NCBI GenBank assembly: GCA_021155855.1
Contig: JAJNAZ010000012.1
Location: forward strand, 1 to 64,000
Direction of reading: 5' to 3'
Source: Solirubrobacterales bacterium
GTDB taxonomy: Bacteria; Actinomycetota; Thermoleophilia; Solirubrobacterales; 70-9
DNA: 64,000 bases
Part shown: positions 1 through 9,555 of the stretch, piece by piece
Numbering within the stretch: position 1 is the first letter of the stretch
Layout of the letters: each line of letters opens with the position of its first letter
Made by a program: the position numbers and the translations under genes
Notes under the pieces: model-generated
Databases searched by the model: none
Told to the model about the DNA's origin: nothing
Seen by the model: the letters and a program-made list of their open reading frames with translations, nothing else

Positions 1-1824
1 AAGCTCGAGGGCGACTTCGTCGTCAACCCCGAGGAGGAGGCGCTCGAGGAGCTCGAGATGGATCTGATCGTCTCCGGGTCCGACGACGCGATTTTGATGG
101 TCGAGTGCGGCGCCGACGGCGTCACCGAGGCCGAGGTCCTCGATGCGCTCGACATCGCCCATGGCGAGATCAAGACCCTGATCGGGGCGATGGAGGAGCT
201 GCGCCGTGACGCCGGCAAGGACAAGGTCGAGGTCACCGAGCCCGAGATCGACGAGGGCGTGCTGGAGCAGATCCGGTCCAAGTACGGCGAGAAGCTCGAC
301 CAGGCAACGCAGATTCCGGAGAAGCTCGCCCGCCAGGACGCGATCGACGCGATCGAGACCGAGGCGCTCGCCGAGCTCGCCGCCGGCGAGGGCGAGGCCG
401 AAGTCGATCCCGAGAAGGCGCCCGAGGTCGCGCGCGCGTTCGCGAAGCTGGAGAAGGACGTGATCAGGCGCCGGATCGCGATCGAGAAGAAGCGGCCCGA
501 CGGCCGTGCGCAGGATGAGATCCGGCCGATCGAGTGCGAGGTCGATGTCGCCCCGCGCGTCCATGGCTCGGCGCTGTTCACCCGCGGTGAGACCCAGATC
601 CTCTCCTCGGTCGCGCTCGGGACCACCCGCATGGACATGAAGGTCGACAACCTCGGCCTCCAGGAGTCGAAGCGCTTCTGGCATCACTACAACTTCCCGC
701 CCTTCTCGGTCGGGGAGGCGGGGTTCATGCGCGGGCCGAAGCGGCGCGACATTGGGCACGGCGCGCTCGCCGAGCGGGCGCTGGCGCCGACGATCCCCGA
801 CGAGGAGGACTTCCCCTACGTGATCCGAGTCGTCTCCGACACGCTCGAGTCCAACGGCTCGTCGTCGATGGGCTCGGTCTGCGCCTCCTCGATGGCCCTG
901 CAGGCCGCCGGTGTACCGGCCTCGACCGCGGTCGCCGGGGTCGCGATGGGGCTGATCAAGGAGGGCGACGACTACATCGTGCTCACCGACATCGCCGGCG
1001 TGGAGGACCATCTCGGCGACATGGACTTCAAGGTCGCCGGATCCGAGGACGGGATCACCGCCCTGCAGATGGACATCAAGATCACCGGGGTCACGTTCGA
1101 GATCCTCACCGACGCGCTCGAGCAGGCGCGCAAGGGCCGCCTGTTCATCCTCGACAGGATGTCGGCGGCGATCGACGGCCCGCGCCAAAAGCTCTCCGTC
1201 TACGCCCCGGCGATCGAGACGATCAAGATCGATCCGGAGAAGATCGGGGCCGTGATCGGCAAGGGCGGCGAGACGATCCGCGGCATGCAGGAGGAGTTCG
1301 AGGCCGAGATCGACATCGACGACGATGGCACCGTGCGCGTCTACGCCCCGAGCGGCGCTCTGGTCGAGGCCTGCATCGCCCGGATCGAGGCGATGACCCG
1401 CGAGGCCGAGGTCGGCGACCAGTTCCCGACCGCCAAGGTCGTCAAGACGACCACCTTCGGCGCCTTCGTCGAGTTGGTAAAGGGCACCGACGGCCTCCTC
1501 CACATCTCCAACATCAAGCCCGGCGAGCGGGTGGACACGGTCGAGAGCGTGCTCTCGCAGGGCGACGAGATCGACGTCACCGTCGCCGAGGTCGACAAGG
1601 AGCGCGGCCGGATCGGGCTGCGGCTGTCGGACGACCCGGCGATCGCGGACAAGAGCCCGGAGGAGCTGCAGAAGCTCGGCACCGGCGATCCGACGATGGG
1701 CGGCGGAGGCGGCCGTGGAGGCCGCGGTCGTGAGGGGCGCGGCGGGCGCGGCGGGCGCGATCGCGAGCGACTCGACGGCGGCGGCCGGGACCGCGAGCGC
1801 CGCGGCGGGCGCGACCGGCGTTGA
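1..1824 (+). CDS. pnp: Polyribonucleotide nucleotidyltransferase (PNPase), 5'-truncated by window edge
   Basis: The reading frame is open from base 1, so the N-terminal RNase PH domain lies mostly outside the window. What is present is the linker, the second RNase PH domain, a KH domain (IGAVIGKGGETIRG at about 1250-1300) and an S1 domain (FGAFVELVKGTDGLLHIS). A C-terminal Arg/Gly-rich tail of about 40 residues (GGRGGRGREGRGG) follows. PNPase degrades RNA 3' to 5' using phosphate, usually as a trimer and often in RNA-degradation complexes. The RGG-like tail is typical of RNA-binding extensions. Its stop overlaps the next start by 4 nt, so the two are probably co-translated. Confidence 0.97.
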   Translation, partial: KLEGDFVVNPEEEALEELEMDLIVSGSDDAILMVECGADGVTEAEVLDALDIAHGEIKTLIGAMEELRRDAGKDKVEVTEPEIDEGVLEQIRSKYGEKLDQATQIPEKLARQDAIDAIETEALAELAAGEGEAEVDPEKAPEVARAFAKLEKDVIRRRIAIEKKRPDGRAQDEIRPIECEVDVAPRVHGSALFTRGETQILSSVALGTTRMDMKVDNLGLQESKRFWHHYNFPPFSVGEAGFMRGPKRRDIGHGALAERALAPTIPDEEDFPYVIRVVSDTLESNGSSSMGSVCASSMALQAAGVPASTAVAGVAMGLIKEGDDYIVLTDIAGVEDHLGDMDFKVAGSEDGITALQMDIKITGVTFEILTDALEQARKGRLFILDRMSAAIDGPRQKLSVYAPAIETIKIDPEKIGAVIGKGGETIRGMQEEFEAEIDIDDDGTVRVYAPSGALVEACIARIEAMTREAEVGDQFPTAKVVKTTTFGAFVELVKGTDGLLHISNIKPGERVDTVESVLSQGDEIDVTVAEVDKERGRIGLRLSDDPAIADKSPEELQKLGTGDPTMGGGGGRGGRGREGRGGRGGRDRERLDGGGRDRERRGGRDRR

Positions 1825-3170
1825 CGGACCCGACGCTCGCCGCCTCCTCGACTCCGCTGCCGGGGTCGGTGAGGACCGCTCTCCCCGAAGGGGTCGAGCT
1901 CACCGAGCTCGACTCGGGGCTTCGGGTGGTCACCGAGGCGGTGCCCTCGGTGCGCTCGGTGGCCCTCGGGATGTGGGTGCGGACCGGATCGCGCGACGAG
2001 ACGCCGGCTGAGGCCGGCGTCTCCCACTTCCTCGAGCACCTGTTGTTCAAGGGCACCGAGCGACACTCGGCGATCGAGATCTCCGAGCTCTTCGACGGCA
2101 TGGGGGCGGCGGCCAACGCCGCCACCGGCAAGGAGACCACGCATCTGCACACGCGCTTTCTCGACGAGCACACCGAGCCCGCCTTCGACCTGATGGCCGA
2201 GATGCTGCTCGCCCCCGCGCTGCCCCCCGACGAGATCGACTCCGAGCGCGAGGTGGTGCTCGAGGAGATCGCGATGTACGAGGACGAGCCCCAGGATCGG
2301 GTCCACGACGTGCTCGCCGAGGCGATCTACGGCGACCACCCGCTCGGCCGCCGGGTTCTCGGCCGTGCCGACGTGATCGGGACGATCCCGGTGCCCCGGA
2401 TCGCCGGCTACCACAACCAGCGCTACACGGCCCCCAACATCGTCGTCGCGGCGGCCGGCCACGTCGAGCACGGGCGGATCGCCGAGCTCTCCGAGCGCCT
2501 GCTCTCGGCGCCGGCCGCCAACGGCGGCGGCGAGCTCGACGGTGCCGGCGAGGCGCCGCCGCAGCGGTTTCGCTTCTACGAGAAGGAGACCGAGCAGTAC
2601 CACATCTGCTTCGGCGGACCGGGCATCTCCCGCGCCGATGAGCGCCGCTACGCGCTCGGGATCCTCGATGCGATCTTCGGCGGGTCGGTCTCCTCGCGCC
2701 TCTTTCGCGAGGTCCGGGAGAAGCGCGGGCTGGCCTACTCGGTCGGCTCCTACACGGAGCAGTTCGTCGACCGCGGAACGATCGCGATGTACGTCGGCAC
2801 CCGCGCGGAGAACGTCGCCGAGGCATGCGAGATCATCGGTCGCGAGCTGGCGCAGCTGCACTCGGACGGCGTCAGCTTCGAGGAGATGCGCCGGGCCAAG
2901 GAGCATGTCAAGGGCCGGATGGTGCTCGGGCTCGAGTCGACGGGGGCGCGAATGACGCGGATCGCTCGCGGGATCCTCCTCGACGTGCCGCTGTACTCGC
3001 TCGACGAGATGCTCGAGCGCGTCGACGCGGTCGAGCTCGACGAGCTCGGCGAGCTGGCGCAGGAGCTGTATGACCCGGCCGGCCTGGCGGCGGCGTGCGT
3101 GGGCCCCGACGAGGCGTGCTTCCGCAGCGCCGCGGGCCACGTCAGCGCGCAGCTGGCAACCGGCGGCTAG
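1821..3170 (+). CDS. M16 family zinc metallopeptidase (pitrilysin/processing-peptidase-like)
   Basis: The 449-residue protein has the inverted zinc motif HFLEH near residues 69-73 (HxxEH) and a downstream EREVVLEEI segment supplying the third ligand glutamate. The C-terminal half carries the family R/Y region (FREVREKRGLAYSVGS). This is the two-domain half-length M16B architecture, related to mitochondrial processing peptidase beta and B. subtilis YmxG/MlpA. The TTG start overlaps the pnp stop by 4 nt; pnp followed by an M16 gene is a recurrent bacterial arrangement. The physiological substrate cannot be inferred. No signal peptide is visible, so it is probably cytoplasmic. Confidence 0.93.
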   Translation: MTDPTLAASSTPLPGSVRTALPEGVELTELDSGLRVVTEAVPSVRSVALGMWVRTGSRDETPAEAGVSHFLEHLLFKGTERHSAIEISELFDGMGAAANAATGKETTHLHTRFLDEHTEPAFDLMAEMLLAPALPPDEIDSEREVVLEEIAMYEDEPQDRVHDVLAEAIYGDHPLGRRVLGRADVIGTIPVPRIAGYHNQRYTAPNIVVAAAGHVEHGRIAELSERLLSAPAANGGGELDGAGEAPPQRFRFYEKETEQYHICFGGPGISRADERRYALGILDAIFGGSVSSRLFREVREKRGLAYSVGSYTEQFVDRGTIAMYVGTRAENVAEACEIIGRELAQLHSDGVSFEEMRRAKEHVKGRMVLGLESTGARMTRIARGILLDVPLYSLDEMLERVDAVELDELGELAQELYDPAGLAAACVGPDEACFRSAAGHVSAQLATGG

Positions 3171-3182
3171 TCGCCGGCGACG

Positions 3183-3863
3183 ATGATTCGCGTAGTCGTC
3201 TCGGGCGCCGCGGGGAGGATGGGCGAGACCGTCTGCGCGGCGGTTGACGGCGCCGAGGACCTGGAGCTCGCCGGTCGTGCCGACCCGGCGCTGGACGCGC
3301 CGCTGGCGGGCCTCGTGGGCATTGCAGACGTGGTCGTCGACTTCACCACGCCCGAGGCGGCCCCGACGAACGTGCGCTCGTGTCTCGAGGCCGGCGCGCA
3401 CGCGGTCGTCGGCACCACGGGCTTCGACCTCGAGGAGCTGCGAGCGACGGCGGAGGCGGCGCGCGGCGACGGCGCGGCAGCCAATGTGCTCGTCGCCCCG
3501 AACTTCGCGATCGGGGCGGTGCTGATGATGCGCTTCGCCGCCGAGGCCGCCCGCCGGCTGCCCGAGTGCGAGATCGTCGAGCTGCACCACGAGGGCAAGC
3601 TCGACGCGCCCTCGGGGACCGCGAAGCGCACCGCCGAGCTCGTCCGCGAGGCGGGCGGCAACGTGCACGAGCCGATCCACTCGGTGCGGCTCCCCGGCCT
3701 AGTCGCGCACCAGGAGGTGCTGCTGGGCGGCCAGGGACAGACGCTCTCGATCCGCCACGATTCGCTCGACCGAAGCTCGTTCATGCCGGGCGTCCTGCTC
3801 GCCGCCCGCCGCGTCGGCGAGCTCGAGCAGCCGTTCACGGTCGGCCTCGAGGCGCTGCTCTAG
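3183..3863 (+). CDS. dapB: 4-hydroxy-tetrahydrodipicolinate reductase
   Basis: DapB reduces the DapA product to tetrahydrodipicolinate with NAD(P)H in the diaminopimelate/lysine pathway. The N-terminus has the Rossmann motif VSGAAGRMG (residues 6-14), then GTTGF (78-82) and APNFAIG. The catalytic signature ELHHEGKLDAPSGTA covers about 133-147, with the His pair at 135-136 and the active Lys at 139. At 226 residues it is at the short end of the family. It lies 12 nt after the M16 gene and 2 nt before an amidase gene, with dapA next, so a polycistronic mRNA is likely. Confidence 0.96.
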   Translation: MIRVVVSGAAGRMGETVCAAVDGAEDLELAGRADPALDAPLAGLVGIADVVVDFTTPEAAPTNVRSCLEAGAHAVVGTTGFDLEELRATAEAARGDGAAANVLVAPNFAIGAVLMMRFAAEAARRLPECEIVELHHEGKLDAPSGTAKRTAELVREAGGNVHEPIHSVRLPGLVAHQEVLLGGQGQTLSIRHDSLDRSSFMPGVLLAARRVGELEQPFTVGLEALL

Positions 3864-3865
3864 CG

Positions 3866-5326
3866 ATGCCGGAGCTGGCGCGCATGGATGCGACCGCGCA
3901 GGCGGAGCTGGTGCGGTCGGGCGAGGCCTCCGCGCTGGAGCTGGTCGACGCCGCCATCGCTCGCACGGAGGCACTCAACCCACGGCTGAACGCGGTCATC
4001 CACGAGCTCTTCGATGAGGCCCGCGAGGCGGCGGCGAACGAGCTGCCCGACGGCCCCTTCCGCGGCGTGCCGTTCCTGTTCAAGGACCTCGGGGCGGCGC
4101 TCGCCGGACAGCCGCTTCACGTCGGCATGACGCTGTTGAAGGAGCTTGACTTTCGCTCCCCCGTCGACACGTTCCTCGGCGAGCGCTTCCGCGACGCCGG
4201 GTTCGTCACCATCGGCAAGACCAATACGCCCGAGCTCGGCATCCTGCCGACCACCGAGCCGCGCGCCTACGGGCCAAGCCGCAATCCCTGGGATCCCGAG
4301 CGGACAACCGGGGGCTCCAGCGGTGGCTCGGCGGCGGCGGTCAGCTCGGGCATGGTCCCGATCGCCCACGCCAACGACGGTGGCGGCTCGATCCGGATCC
4401 CGGCGAGCTGCTGCGGGCTGTTCGGGCTCAAGCCGACCCGTCAGCGGATCTCCGAGGGCCCGCTGGTCGGCGACGTGATCTCGGGACTCACGGTCGAGCT
4501 CGCGGTAACCCGCTCGGTGCGCGACGCGGGGCGCCTGCTCGACGCCGTCGGCGGCCCCGCGCCCGGTGATCCCTACGTGGCCCCGGCGCCCGAGCGGCCC
4601 TACGTCGAGGAGCTCGACGCCGACGCCGGCTCGCTGCGGATCGGTTTCGTCGAGCAGCCCCCGGTCCCCGGCCTGGAGTCGGACCCCGAGTGCGTCGAGG
4701 CGGTCCGCGCGACGGTGGGCCTGCTCGAGTCGCTCGGCCACGAGGTCGAGGAGTCCTCGCCGATCGACCCGAGCCTCACCGAGGCGCTCGATCTCGAGGA
4801 CACCTTCCTCACCCGTTGGGCGGCGGGACAGGCGGCGAGCCTGGACCAGTTCTCGATCCTGCTCGGACGCGAGATCGAAGCGCACGAGGTCGAACCGCTG
4901 ACCTGGGCGCTCGCCGAGATCGGCCGCGAGCGCTCCAGCGGGCGCTATCTGTGCGACGTCGCCATCCACCAGACGGTGGCTCGCGCGATCGCCGCCTGGT
5001 ACGAGAGCGGCTTCGACCTGTTGCTGACGCCGACCATGAGCGTGTCGCCGGTGCCGCTGGGCACCTACGACGACTCCGGCCCCGACCCGCTGGCCGCGTT
5101 CGAGCGCGCTGTACCGGCCGGCGCCTTCACCGCGATCTTCAACGCCACCGGACAGCCGGCGGCGTCGGTGCCGCTGCATTGGAGCGAGTCCGGGCTGCCG
5201 ATCGGGGTCCAGCTCGTCGCCCCGTTCGGACGCGAGGACCTGCTGATCCGGATCGGCGCGGAGCTCGAGCGGGCACGCCCGTGGGCGGATCGCACCCCGC
5301 CCGTCTTCGCCTCGCGCGATAATTAG
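3866..5326 (+). CDS. Amidase signature family hydrolase
   Basis: This 486-residue protein has the complete Ser-cisSer-Lys triad of the amidase signature family. Lys73 is in FLFKD, the cis-Ser is in the GGSSGGSA loop (about 151), and the nucleophile Ser is in [11 protein letters not shown] (about 175). Members hydrolyse fatty-acid amides, aryl amides, nylon oligomers or amide drugs, and relatives include GatA. There is no gatB or gatC alongside and the C-terminus is not GatA-like, so a stand-alone amidase is more likely than a tRNA amidotransferase subunit. ATG 3866 is 2 nt after the dapB stop. Its position between dapB and dapA suggests co-expression, but no role in DAP synthesis is known for the family. 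Confidence 0.92.
   Translation: MPELARMDATAQAELVRSGEASALELVDAAIARTEALNPRLNAVIHELFDEAREAAANELPDGPFRGVPFLFKDLGAALAGQPLHVGMTLLKELDFRSPVDTFLGERFRDAGFVTIGKTNTPELGILPTTEPRAYGPSRNPWDPERTTGGSSGGSAAAVSSGMVPIAHANDGGGSIRIPASCCGLFGLKPTRQRISEGPLVGDVISGLTVELAVTRSVRDAGRLLDAVGGPAPGDPYVAPAPERPYVEELDADAGSLRIGFVEQPPVPGLESDPECVEAVRATVGLLESLGHEVEESSPIDPSLTEALDLEDTFLTRWAAGQAASLDQFSILLGREIEAHEVEPLTWALAEIGRERSSGRYLCDVAIHQTVARAIAAWYESGFDLLLTPTMSVSPVPLGTYDDSGPDPLAAFERAVPAGAFTAIFNATGQPAASVPLHWSESGLPIGVQLVAPFGREDLLIRIGAELERARPWADRTPPVFASRDN
5318..5323 (+). promoter_or_regulatory. Candidate -10 element upstream of dapA
   Basis: GATAAT lies at the amidase 3' end and spans its TAA codon region, 6 nt before the dapA ATG. 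It resembles a -10 hexamer placed so that transcription would start at or near the start codon. No convincing -35 element is seen. An internal promoter is possible, but the genes are also close enough for simple readthrough. Confidence 0.3.
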
Positions 5327-5329
5327 GGC

Positions 5330-6211
5330 ATGGCCGAGCTCCGCGGAGTGATCACCGCGATGGTGACCCCGTTCACCGCCGATGGTGCGATCGACGTCGA
5401 CGCGACCCGGCGACTCGCTCGTCACCTGGTCGAGAACGGCTCGCATGGCTTGGTCGTCGCCGGCACCACGGGCGAGTCGCCGACCCTCTCCGACGATGAG
5501 AAGCTGCGGCTCTTCCACCTCGTTCTCGATGAGGTCGGCGACGAGGCGACCGTAATCGCAGGCACCGGCTCGAACGACACCCGTCACGCCGCCGGGCTGA
5601 CCGGCAAGGCCTGCGCCGTCGGCGTCGACGCCGTGCTGGTGGTGACGCCGTACTACAACAAGCCGAACCGCGCCGGCCTGCGAGCGCATTTTGCGGAGGT
5701 CTCGCAGGCAGCCGGCGAGACACCGGTCGTGCTCTACAACATCCCCTCGCGCACGGTGATCAACCTGCCGCCCGACCTGCTCGCGGAGCTCGCCGCCGAG
5801 AACGAGAACGTGGTTGCCGTCAAGCAGGCCAACAACGAGGATCTCGGACCGATCGAAGGGATCGAAATCCTCGCCGGCAACGACGACGTCTTCGCCCGCA
5901 CGCTCGAGTTCGGCGGCGTCGGAGGCATTCTCGTCGCGTCCCACGTCGTCGGCCCCGCGATGCGCGAGATCTACGACGCCGCCGGCGCCGGCGAGCATCA
6001 GCACGCGGCCGAGATCGACGCCGGGTTGCGCCCGATCTACGAGGCGATGACCGTGACCGCGAACCCGATCCCGGTTAAGACCGCCCTCGAGCTACTGGGA
6101 CTGCTCGAGGCGCGGCTGCGGCTGCCGATGGTCGCGGCGTCGGAGGACGAGCGCGAGGCCGTGAGGACGGCGCTCGAGGCCCACGGACTGTTGGTCGGCG
6201 GAGCGAGATAG
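5330..6211 (+). CDS. dapA: 4-hydroxy-tetrahydrodipicolinate synthase
   Basis: DapA condenses pyruvate with aspartate semialdehyde, the committed step to diaminopimelate and lysine. The 293-residue TIM-barrel protein shows AGTTGES (44-50), the catalytic Tyr in VVLYNIPSRT (about 136) and the Schiff-base Lys in VAVKQANNED (about 165). The TPYYNKP substrate loop is also intact. Length is typical for the family. It lies 3 nt after the amidase and 5 nt before RNase J. The dapA-RNase J neighbourhood is common in Actinomycetota. Confidence 0.97.
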   Translation: MAELRGVITAMVTPFTADGAIDVDATRRLARHLVENGSHGLVVAGTTGESPTLSDDEKLRLFHLVLDEVGDEATVIAGTGSNDTRHAAGLTGKACAVGVDAVLVVTPYYNKPNRAGLRAHFAEVSQAAGETPVVLYNIPSRTVINLPPDLLAELAAENENVVAVKQANNEDLGPIEGIEILAGNDDVFARTLEFGGVGGILVASHVVGPAMREIYDAAGAGEHQHAAEIDAGLRPIYEAMTVTANPIPVKTALELLGLLEARLRLPMVAASEDEREAVRTALEAHGLLVGGAR

Positions 6212-6216
6212 CTCAG

Positions 6217-7881
6217 GTGAGCGATTCGGTACGCATCCTCCCGCTCGGGGGGCTGGGCGAGATCGGCAAGAACATGACCGTGGTCGAGCACGGCGGCCGG
6301 ATCGTCGTCGTCGACGCCGGGCTCATGTTCCCGACCGCAGAGATGCTGGGGATCGACCTGGTGCTGCCCGACTTCTCCTACCTGCGCGAGCGCGCCGACG
6401 ACATCGACGCGATCGTGCTCACCCACGGTCACGAGGACCACGTCGGCGCCCTGCCCTACGTGCTGCGAGAGGTCGGGATGCCGCCGGTGATCTACGGCGG
6501 CCCGCTGACGATCGGGCTGGTGCGCTCGAAACTGGAGGAGCACAAGCTCCGCCACGCTCCGCTCGAGGTGCTCGATCCCGGCGAGCGCGTAACCGCGGGG
6601 CCGATCGAGATCGAGACGATCCACATGTCGCACTCGATCCCGGACGCCCGCGCGGTGGCGCTGCACACACCGCTTGGGGCGGTGCTCGTCACCGGCGATT
6701 ACCGCTTCGACCAGACTCCGGTCGACGGTCGTCCGGCGGACGTCGCGCGGCTCGCGGCGCTCGGATCCGAGGGCGTGGTCTGCCTCTGCGGCGACTCCAC
6801 CAACGCCGACCGCCCGGGCGTCGTCCCCTCCGAGGCGAGCGTAGGGCCCGCCCTGCTCGACGTCTTCGGACGCTGCACGGGACGGATCATCGTCACCTGC
6901 TTCGCCTCCAACGTGCACCGGGTGCAACAGGTCGTCGACGCCGCCGCGAAGCTCGATCGCCGCGTCGCGCTCGTCGGCCGCTCGATGCGCAAGAACTTCA
7001 ACATCGCCACCAACCTCGGCATCGCCAACGCGCCGGATGGACTGCTGATCCCGCCGAAGGAGATCGAGGACTTCCCGGATCACAAGGTGATCGCGATCTC
7101 GACCGGCAGCCAGGGCGAGCCGCTCTCGGCACTGCGGCGGATGGCGTTCAACGATCATCGCGACGTCGAGCTGCACTCCGGGGACACGGTGATCTTCGCG
7201 GCCACGCCGATCCCCGGCAACGAGCGCTCGGTGAACGAGACGATCGACCGGATCTATGAGATCGGCGCCCGGGTGGTGACCGCCGCCGATGCCCCGATCC
7301 ACGTCTCCGGCCATGGCTCGCGCGAGGAGCTGAAGCTGATGCTCAATCTGACCAGGCCGCGCCACGTGTTCCCCTTCCACGGCGACCACAAGCGCATCCA
7401 CCTGCACGCCGAGCTCGCCGAGGCGGTGGGGATCCCGGCCCAGCGCATCCACAAGGGACGCAACGGTCTCCCGCTCCTGATCGATGCCGACGGTGCGAGG
7501 TTCGGCGACTCGGTGGGGGCCGGGATGATCTTCGTCGACGGCGTCGACATCGGCGATCCCGACGACGTCGCGCTTCGCGACCGGCGCATGCTCTCCGCCG
7601 ACGGGGTCTTCATCGTCGTCGCCACCGTCGACTCGGAGGACGGCAGCTCGGTGGCGCCGCCGGAGATCATCTTTCGCGGCGTGCCCTTCCTCGACGTCGA
7701 GGCCGACGGGTTCGTCGGCGAGCTTCGCGAGGTGGTCGAGGACTCGCTCGCGGCCGCCGCCCGGGAGGGGGTCAACGAGCCGGTGCTGCTGCAGCAGGAC
7801 CTCCACGACGACATCGCGGCGTTCGTCTACGAGCGGCTGCGACGGCGCCCGATGGTCCTCCCGGTGGTGGTCGAGGTATGA
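6217..7881 (+). CDS. rnj: Ribonuclease J (beta-CASP metallo-beta-lactamase)
   Basis: The 554-residue enzyme begins MSDSVRILPLGGLGEIGKN, a near-diagnostic RNase J N-terminus, from a GTG start. The zinc-binding motif HGHEDHVGA is at residues 70-78. Further metallo-beta-lactamase and beta-CASP motifs follow (STNADRPG, GRSMRKN, STGSQGEPLSAL, HVSGHGSREELK), then the C-terminal domain. RNase J combines 5'-3' exonuclease and endonuclease activity in rRNA maturation and mRNA decay. The same window also encodes PNPase and an RNase Y, so a Gram-positive-type RNA decay set is represented here. Confidence 0.97.
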   Translation: MSDSVRILPLGGLGEIGKNMTVVEHGGRIVVVDAGLMFPTAEMLGIDLVLPDFSYLRERADDIDAIVLTHGHEDHVGALPYVLREVGMPPVIYGGPLTIGLVRSKLEEHKLRHAPLEVLDPGERVTAGPIEIETIHMSHSIPDARAVALHTPLGAVLVTGDYRFDQTPVDGRPADVARLAALGSEGVVCLCGDSTNADRPGVVPSEASVGPALLDVFGRCTGRIIVTCFASNVHRVQQVVDAAAKLDRRVALVGRSMRKNFNIATNLGIANAPDGLLIPPKEIEDFPDHKVIAISTGSQGEPLSALRRMAFNDHRDVELHSGDTVIFAATPIPGNERSVNETIDRIYEIGARVVTAADAPIHVSGHGSREELKLMLNLTRPRHVFPFHGDHKRIHLHAELAEAVGIPAQRIHKGRNGLPLLIDADGARFGDSVGAGMIFVDGVDIGDPDDVALRDRRMLSADGVFIVVATVDSEDGSSVAPPEIIFRGVPFLDVEADGFVGELREVVEDSLAAAAREGVNEPVLLQQDLHDDIAAFVYERLRRRPMVLPVVVEV

Positions 7882-9374
7882 GCGCTGCCGCGGCGCGGCG
7901 CCTGGCCGCGCCGGCGATCGCAGCGCTGACGCTGCTCGCCGGCGCCCCGGCGGCAGGCGGCTCCGAGCGTGTCTTGGCCCGCGCGGCGGCCGCCGCCGCG
8001 CCGCCCGGCCAGCTCGCCCCGGCGGCGCGAGTCGAGGTGCCCGGCGGGGGTCTCATCCACCGCTACCGCCAGCGCGCCGGCGGGCTGGCGGTGTTCGGTG
8101 CCGAGGTGGTCGTCGCCGATCCGCCGGAGGCGCCCCCGGTGCTCGTCGCCGACACCACGGCGCCGGACGTCGAGCCGCCGAGCGCCGACGCCGCGATCTC
8201 GCGGGCGCGGGCGATCGAGTCGGCCAGGGCGGCGACGGGCAGCGAGTCGCTGCGCGCGGCGGCCCGCGCCCGACTCGGTGTCGATCCGGGCACCGGCTCG
8301 CTCGCCTGGCAGGTCTCGCTGCCGTCGGCGCGGCCGCTCGGCGACTTTTTGGTCCTCGTCGACGGGCGCAGCGGCGAGACGATCGAGACCCGCGACCTGC
8401 TCTGGCGGGCGACCGCGAAAGCGACGCTCTTCGACCCGAACCCGGTCGTCGCCCAGGGCTCCTACTCGGGCCTGCTCGATGCCAAGGATCGCGACTCGAC
8501 CCTGCTGACCAACCTGCGGGTGCCGGTCTCCCTCCCGCGGATCACCAGCGCCAAAGGCTGCCTGGTGGGCGTCTACGCCCACGCCAAGCTCGGCAAGCGG
8601 GCGAAGTCGCTCTGCCGTCCGAGCCTCGACTTCACCGGGATCGAGCGCTCCAACGAGCGCTTCGAGGCGCTGATGGCGTACTTTCACATCGACCGGACGC
8701 GCGTCTACGTCGACTCCCTCGGGCTCTCCGAGTCGCTGCGCTCGAAGCCGCAGAAGGTCCGCGTCAACGCGATCCCCGAGGACAACTCGTTCTACTCGCC
8801 GATGACGCGGACGATGACCCTCGGCGCCGGCGGGGTCGACGACGGCGAGGACGCGGACGTGATCGTGCATGAGTACGGCCATTCGCTTCAGGACCAGGCG
8901 GTCCAGGGATTCGGCCGTTCGCTCGGGGCCGGCTCGATGGCCGAGGGCTTCGGCGACTATCTCGCCGCCGCGATGTCCGCGCTCGTGACCGGTGGCGACG
9001 AGCGCTTCGATCCCTGCATCTTCGACTGGGACTCGGTCTCCTACAGCGGCTCGGGCTGCGGGCGGAGGGCCGACCGGTCGCTCACGCGCAAGCGCGCCGA
9101 GCGCCGCTGCCTGCGCGCGATCCACTGCATCGGCGAGGCCTGGTCGGGAGCCCTTTACGAGCTTCGCGGCAGCCTCGGCAGCGACCCCCAGGGGCGCTCG
9201 GTCATGGATCGGGTGGTGCTCGAGTCGCACTTCATGCTCGGCAAGCGATCGGGGTTCGGCGACGGCGCCCGGGCCCTGATCGCCGCCGACCAGCTGCTCT
9301 ATGCCGGCGCCCACGTCCCGGTGCTCGAGGCGGAGATGATCGAGCGCAAGTTCTGCCGCCAATCAGGCTGTTGA
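7878..9374 (+). CDS. Secreted M36-like (fungalysin-type) zinc metallopeptidase
   Basis: The 498-residue product starts with a signal peptide (Arg-Arg followed by an Ala/Leu-rich core, cleavage near AGAPAAGG). A propeptide-like region of about 200 residues follows. The catalytic domain has HEYGHSLQD at 331-339 (HExxH) and the downstream ligand glutamate in MAEGFGDYLAAA. HEYxH with this spacing is characteristic of M36 fungalysins and their bacterial relatives. Several late Cys residues (around IFDWDSVSYSGSGCG and RRCLRAIHC) suggest disulfides in an exported protein. It overlaps the rnj stop by 4 nt. The substrate is unknown; it is probably a protein-degrading exoenzyme. Confidence 0.85.
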   Translation: MSAAAARRLAAPAIAALTLLAGAPAAGGSERVLARAAAAAAPPGQLAPAARVEVPGGGLIHRYRQRAGGLAVFGAEVVVADPPEAPPVLVADTTAPDVEPPSADAAISRARAIESARAATGSESLRAAARARLGVDPGTGSLAWQVSLPSARPLGDFLVLVDGRSGETIETRDLLWRATAKATLFDPNPVVAQGSYSGLLDAKDRDSTLLTNLRVPVSLPRITSAKGCLVGVYAHAKLGKRAKSLCRPSLDFTGIERSNERFEALMAYFHIDRTRVYVDSLGLSESLRSKPQKVRVNAIPEDNSFYSPMTRTMTLGAGGVDDGEDADVIVHEYGHSLQDQAVQGFGRSLGAGSMAEGFGDYLAAAMSALVTGGDERFDPCIFDWDSVSYSGSGCGRRADRSLTRKRAERRCLRAIHCIGEAWSGALYELRGSLGSDPQGRSVMDRVVLESHFMLGKRSGFGDGARALIAADQLLYAGAHVPVLEAEMIERKFCRQSGC

Positions 9375-9390
9375 CGCCCGCCGAGACAGG

Positions 9391-9439
9391 CAAAAAAGTG
9401 GCCCGCTGAGCCTCAGGGAGGGGGAGGGCTCAGCGGGCC
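9391..9439 (-). terminator. Intrinsic terminator for the histidine kinase operon
   Basis: A perfect 13-bp stem (9400-9412 pairing with 9427-9439, GGCCCGCTGAGCC with its complement) encloses a 14-nt loop. On the minus strand it is followed by ACTTTTTTG (A-run 9392-9397 on +). This is the best intrinsic terminator in the window. It serves transcription from the regulator/kinase pair. The stem could also halt opposing readthrough from the metallopeptidase, but there is no U-run in that direction. Confidence 0.85.
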
Positions 9440-9555
9440 GATTGGCTCAGACTCAGCGGCTGGCCAATTGCCGCCCGCCGGGCTCGTGTCGGGGGATGCC
9501 TCGGCGGGCTGTGTCTCGTCCGAGAACAAAGGGTAGCCGGGTATGTAAACGGCCA

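Noticed and set aside
1341-3680. Long open frame on the minus strand opposite pnp, the M16 gene and dapB
   Set aside because: It is antisense to well-recognised genes, has Arg/Gly/Ala-dominated composition and shows no motifs. Such shadow frames are expected at this GC content. The same applies to minus-strand frames at 3860-6004, 6037-7806, 7827-9362, 11729-13627, 20387-22351 and 43159-44778.
9441-9468. Second hairpin (ATTGGC with GCCAAT) next to the terminator
   Set aside because: Only six base pairs with a 16-nt loop and no U-run; probably incidental.
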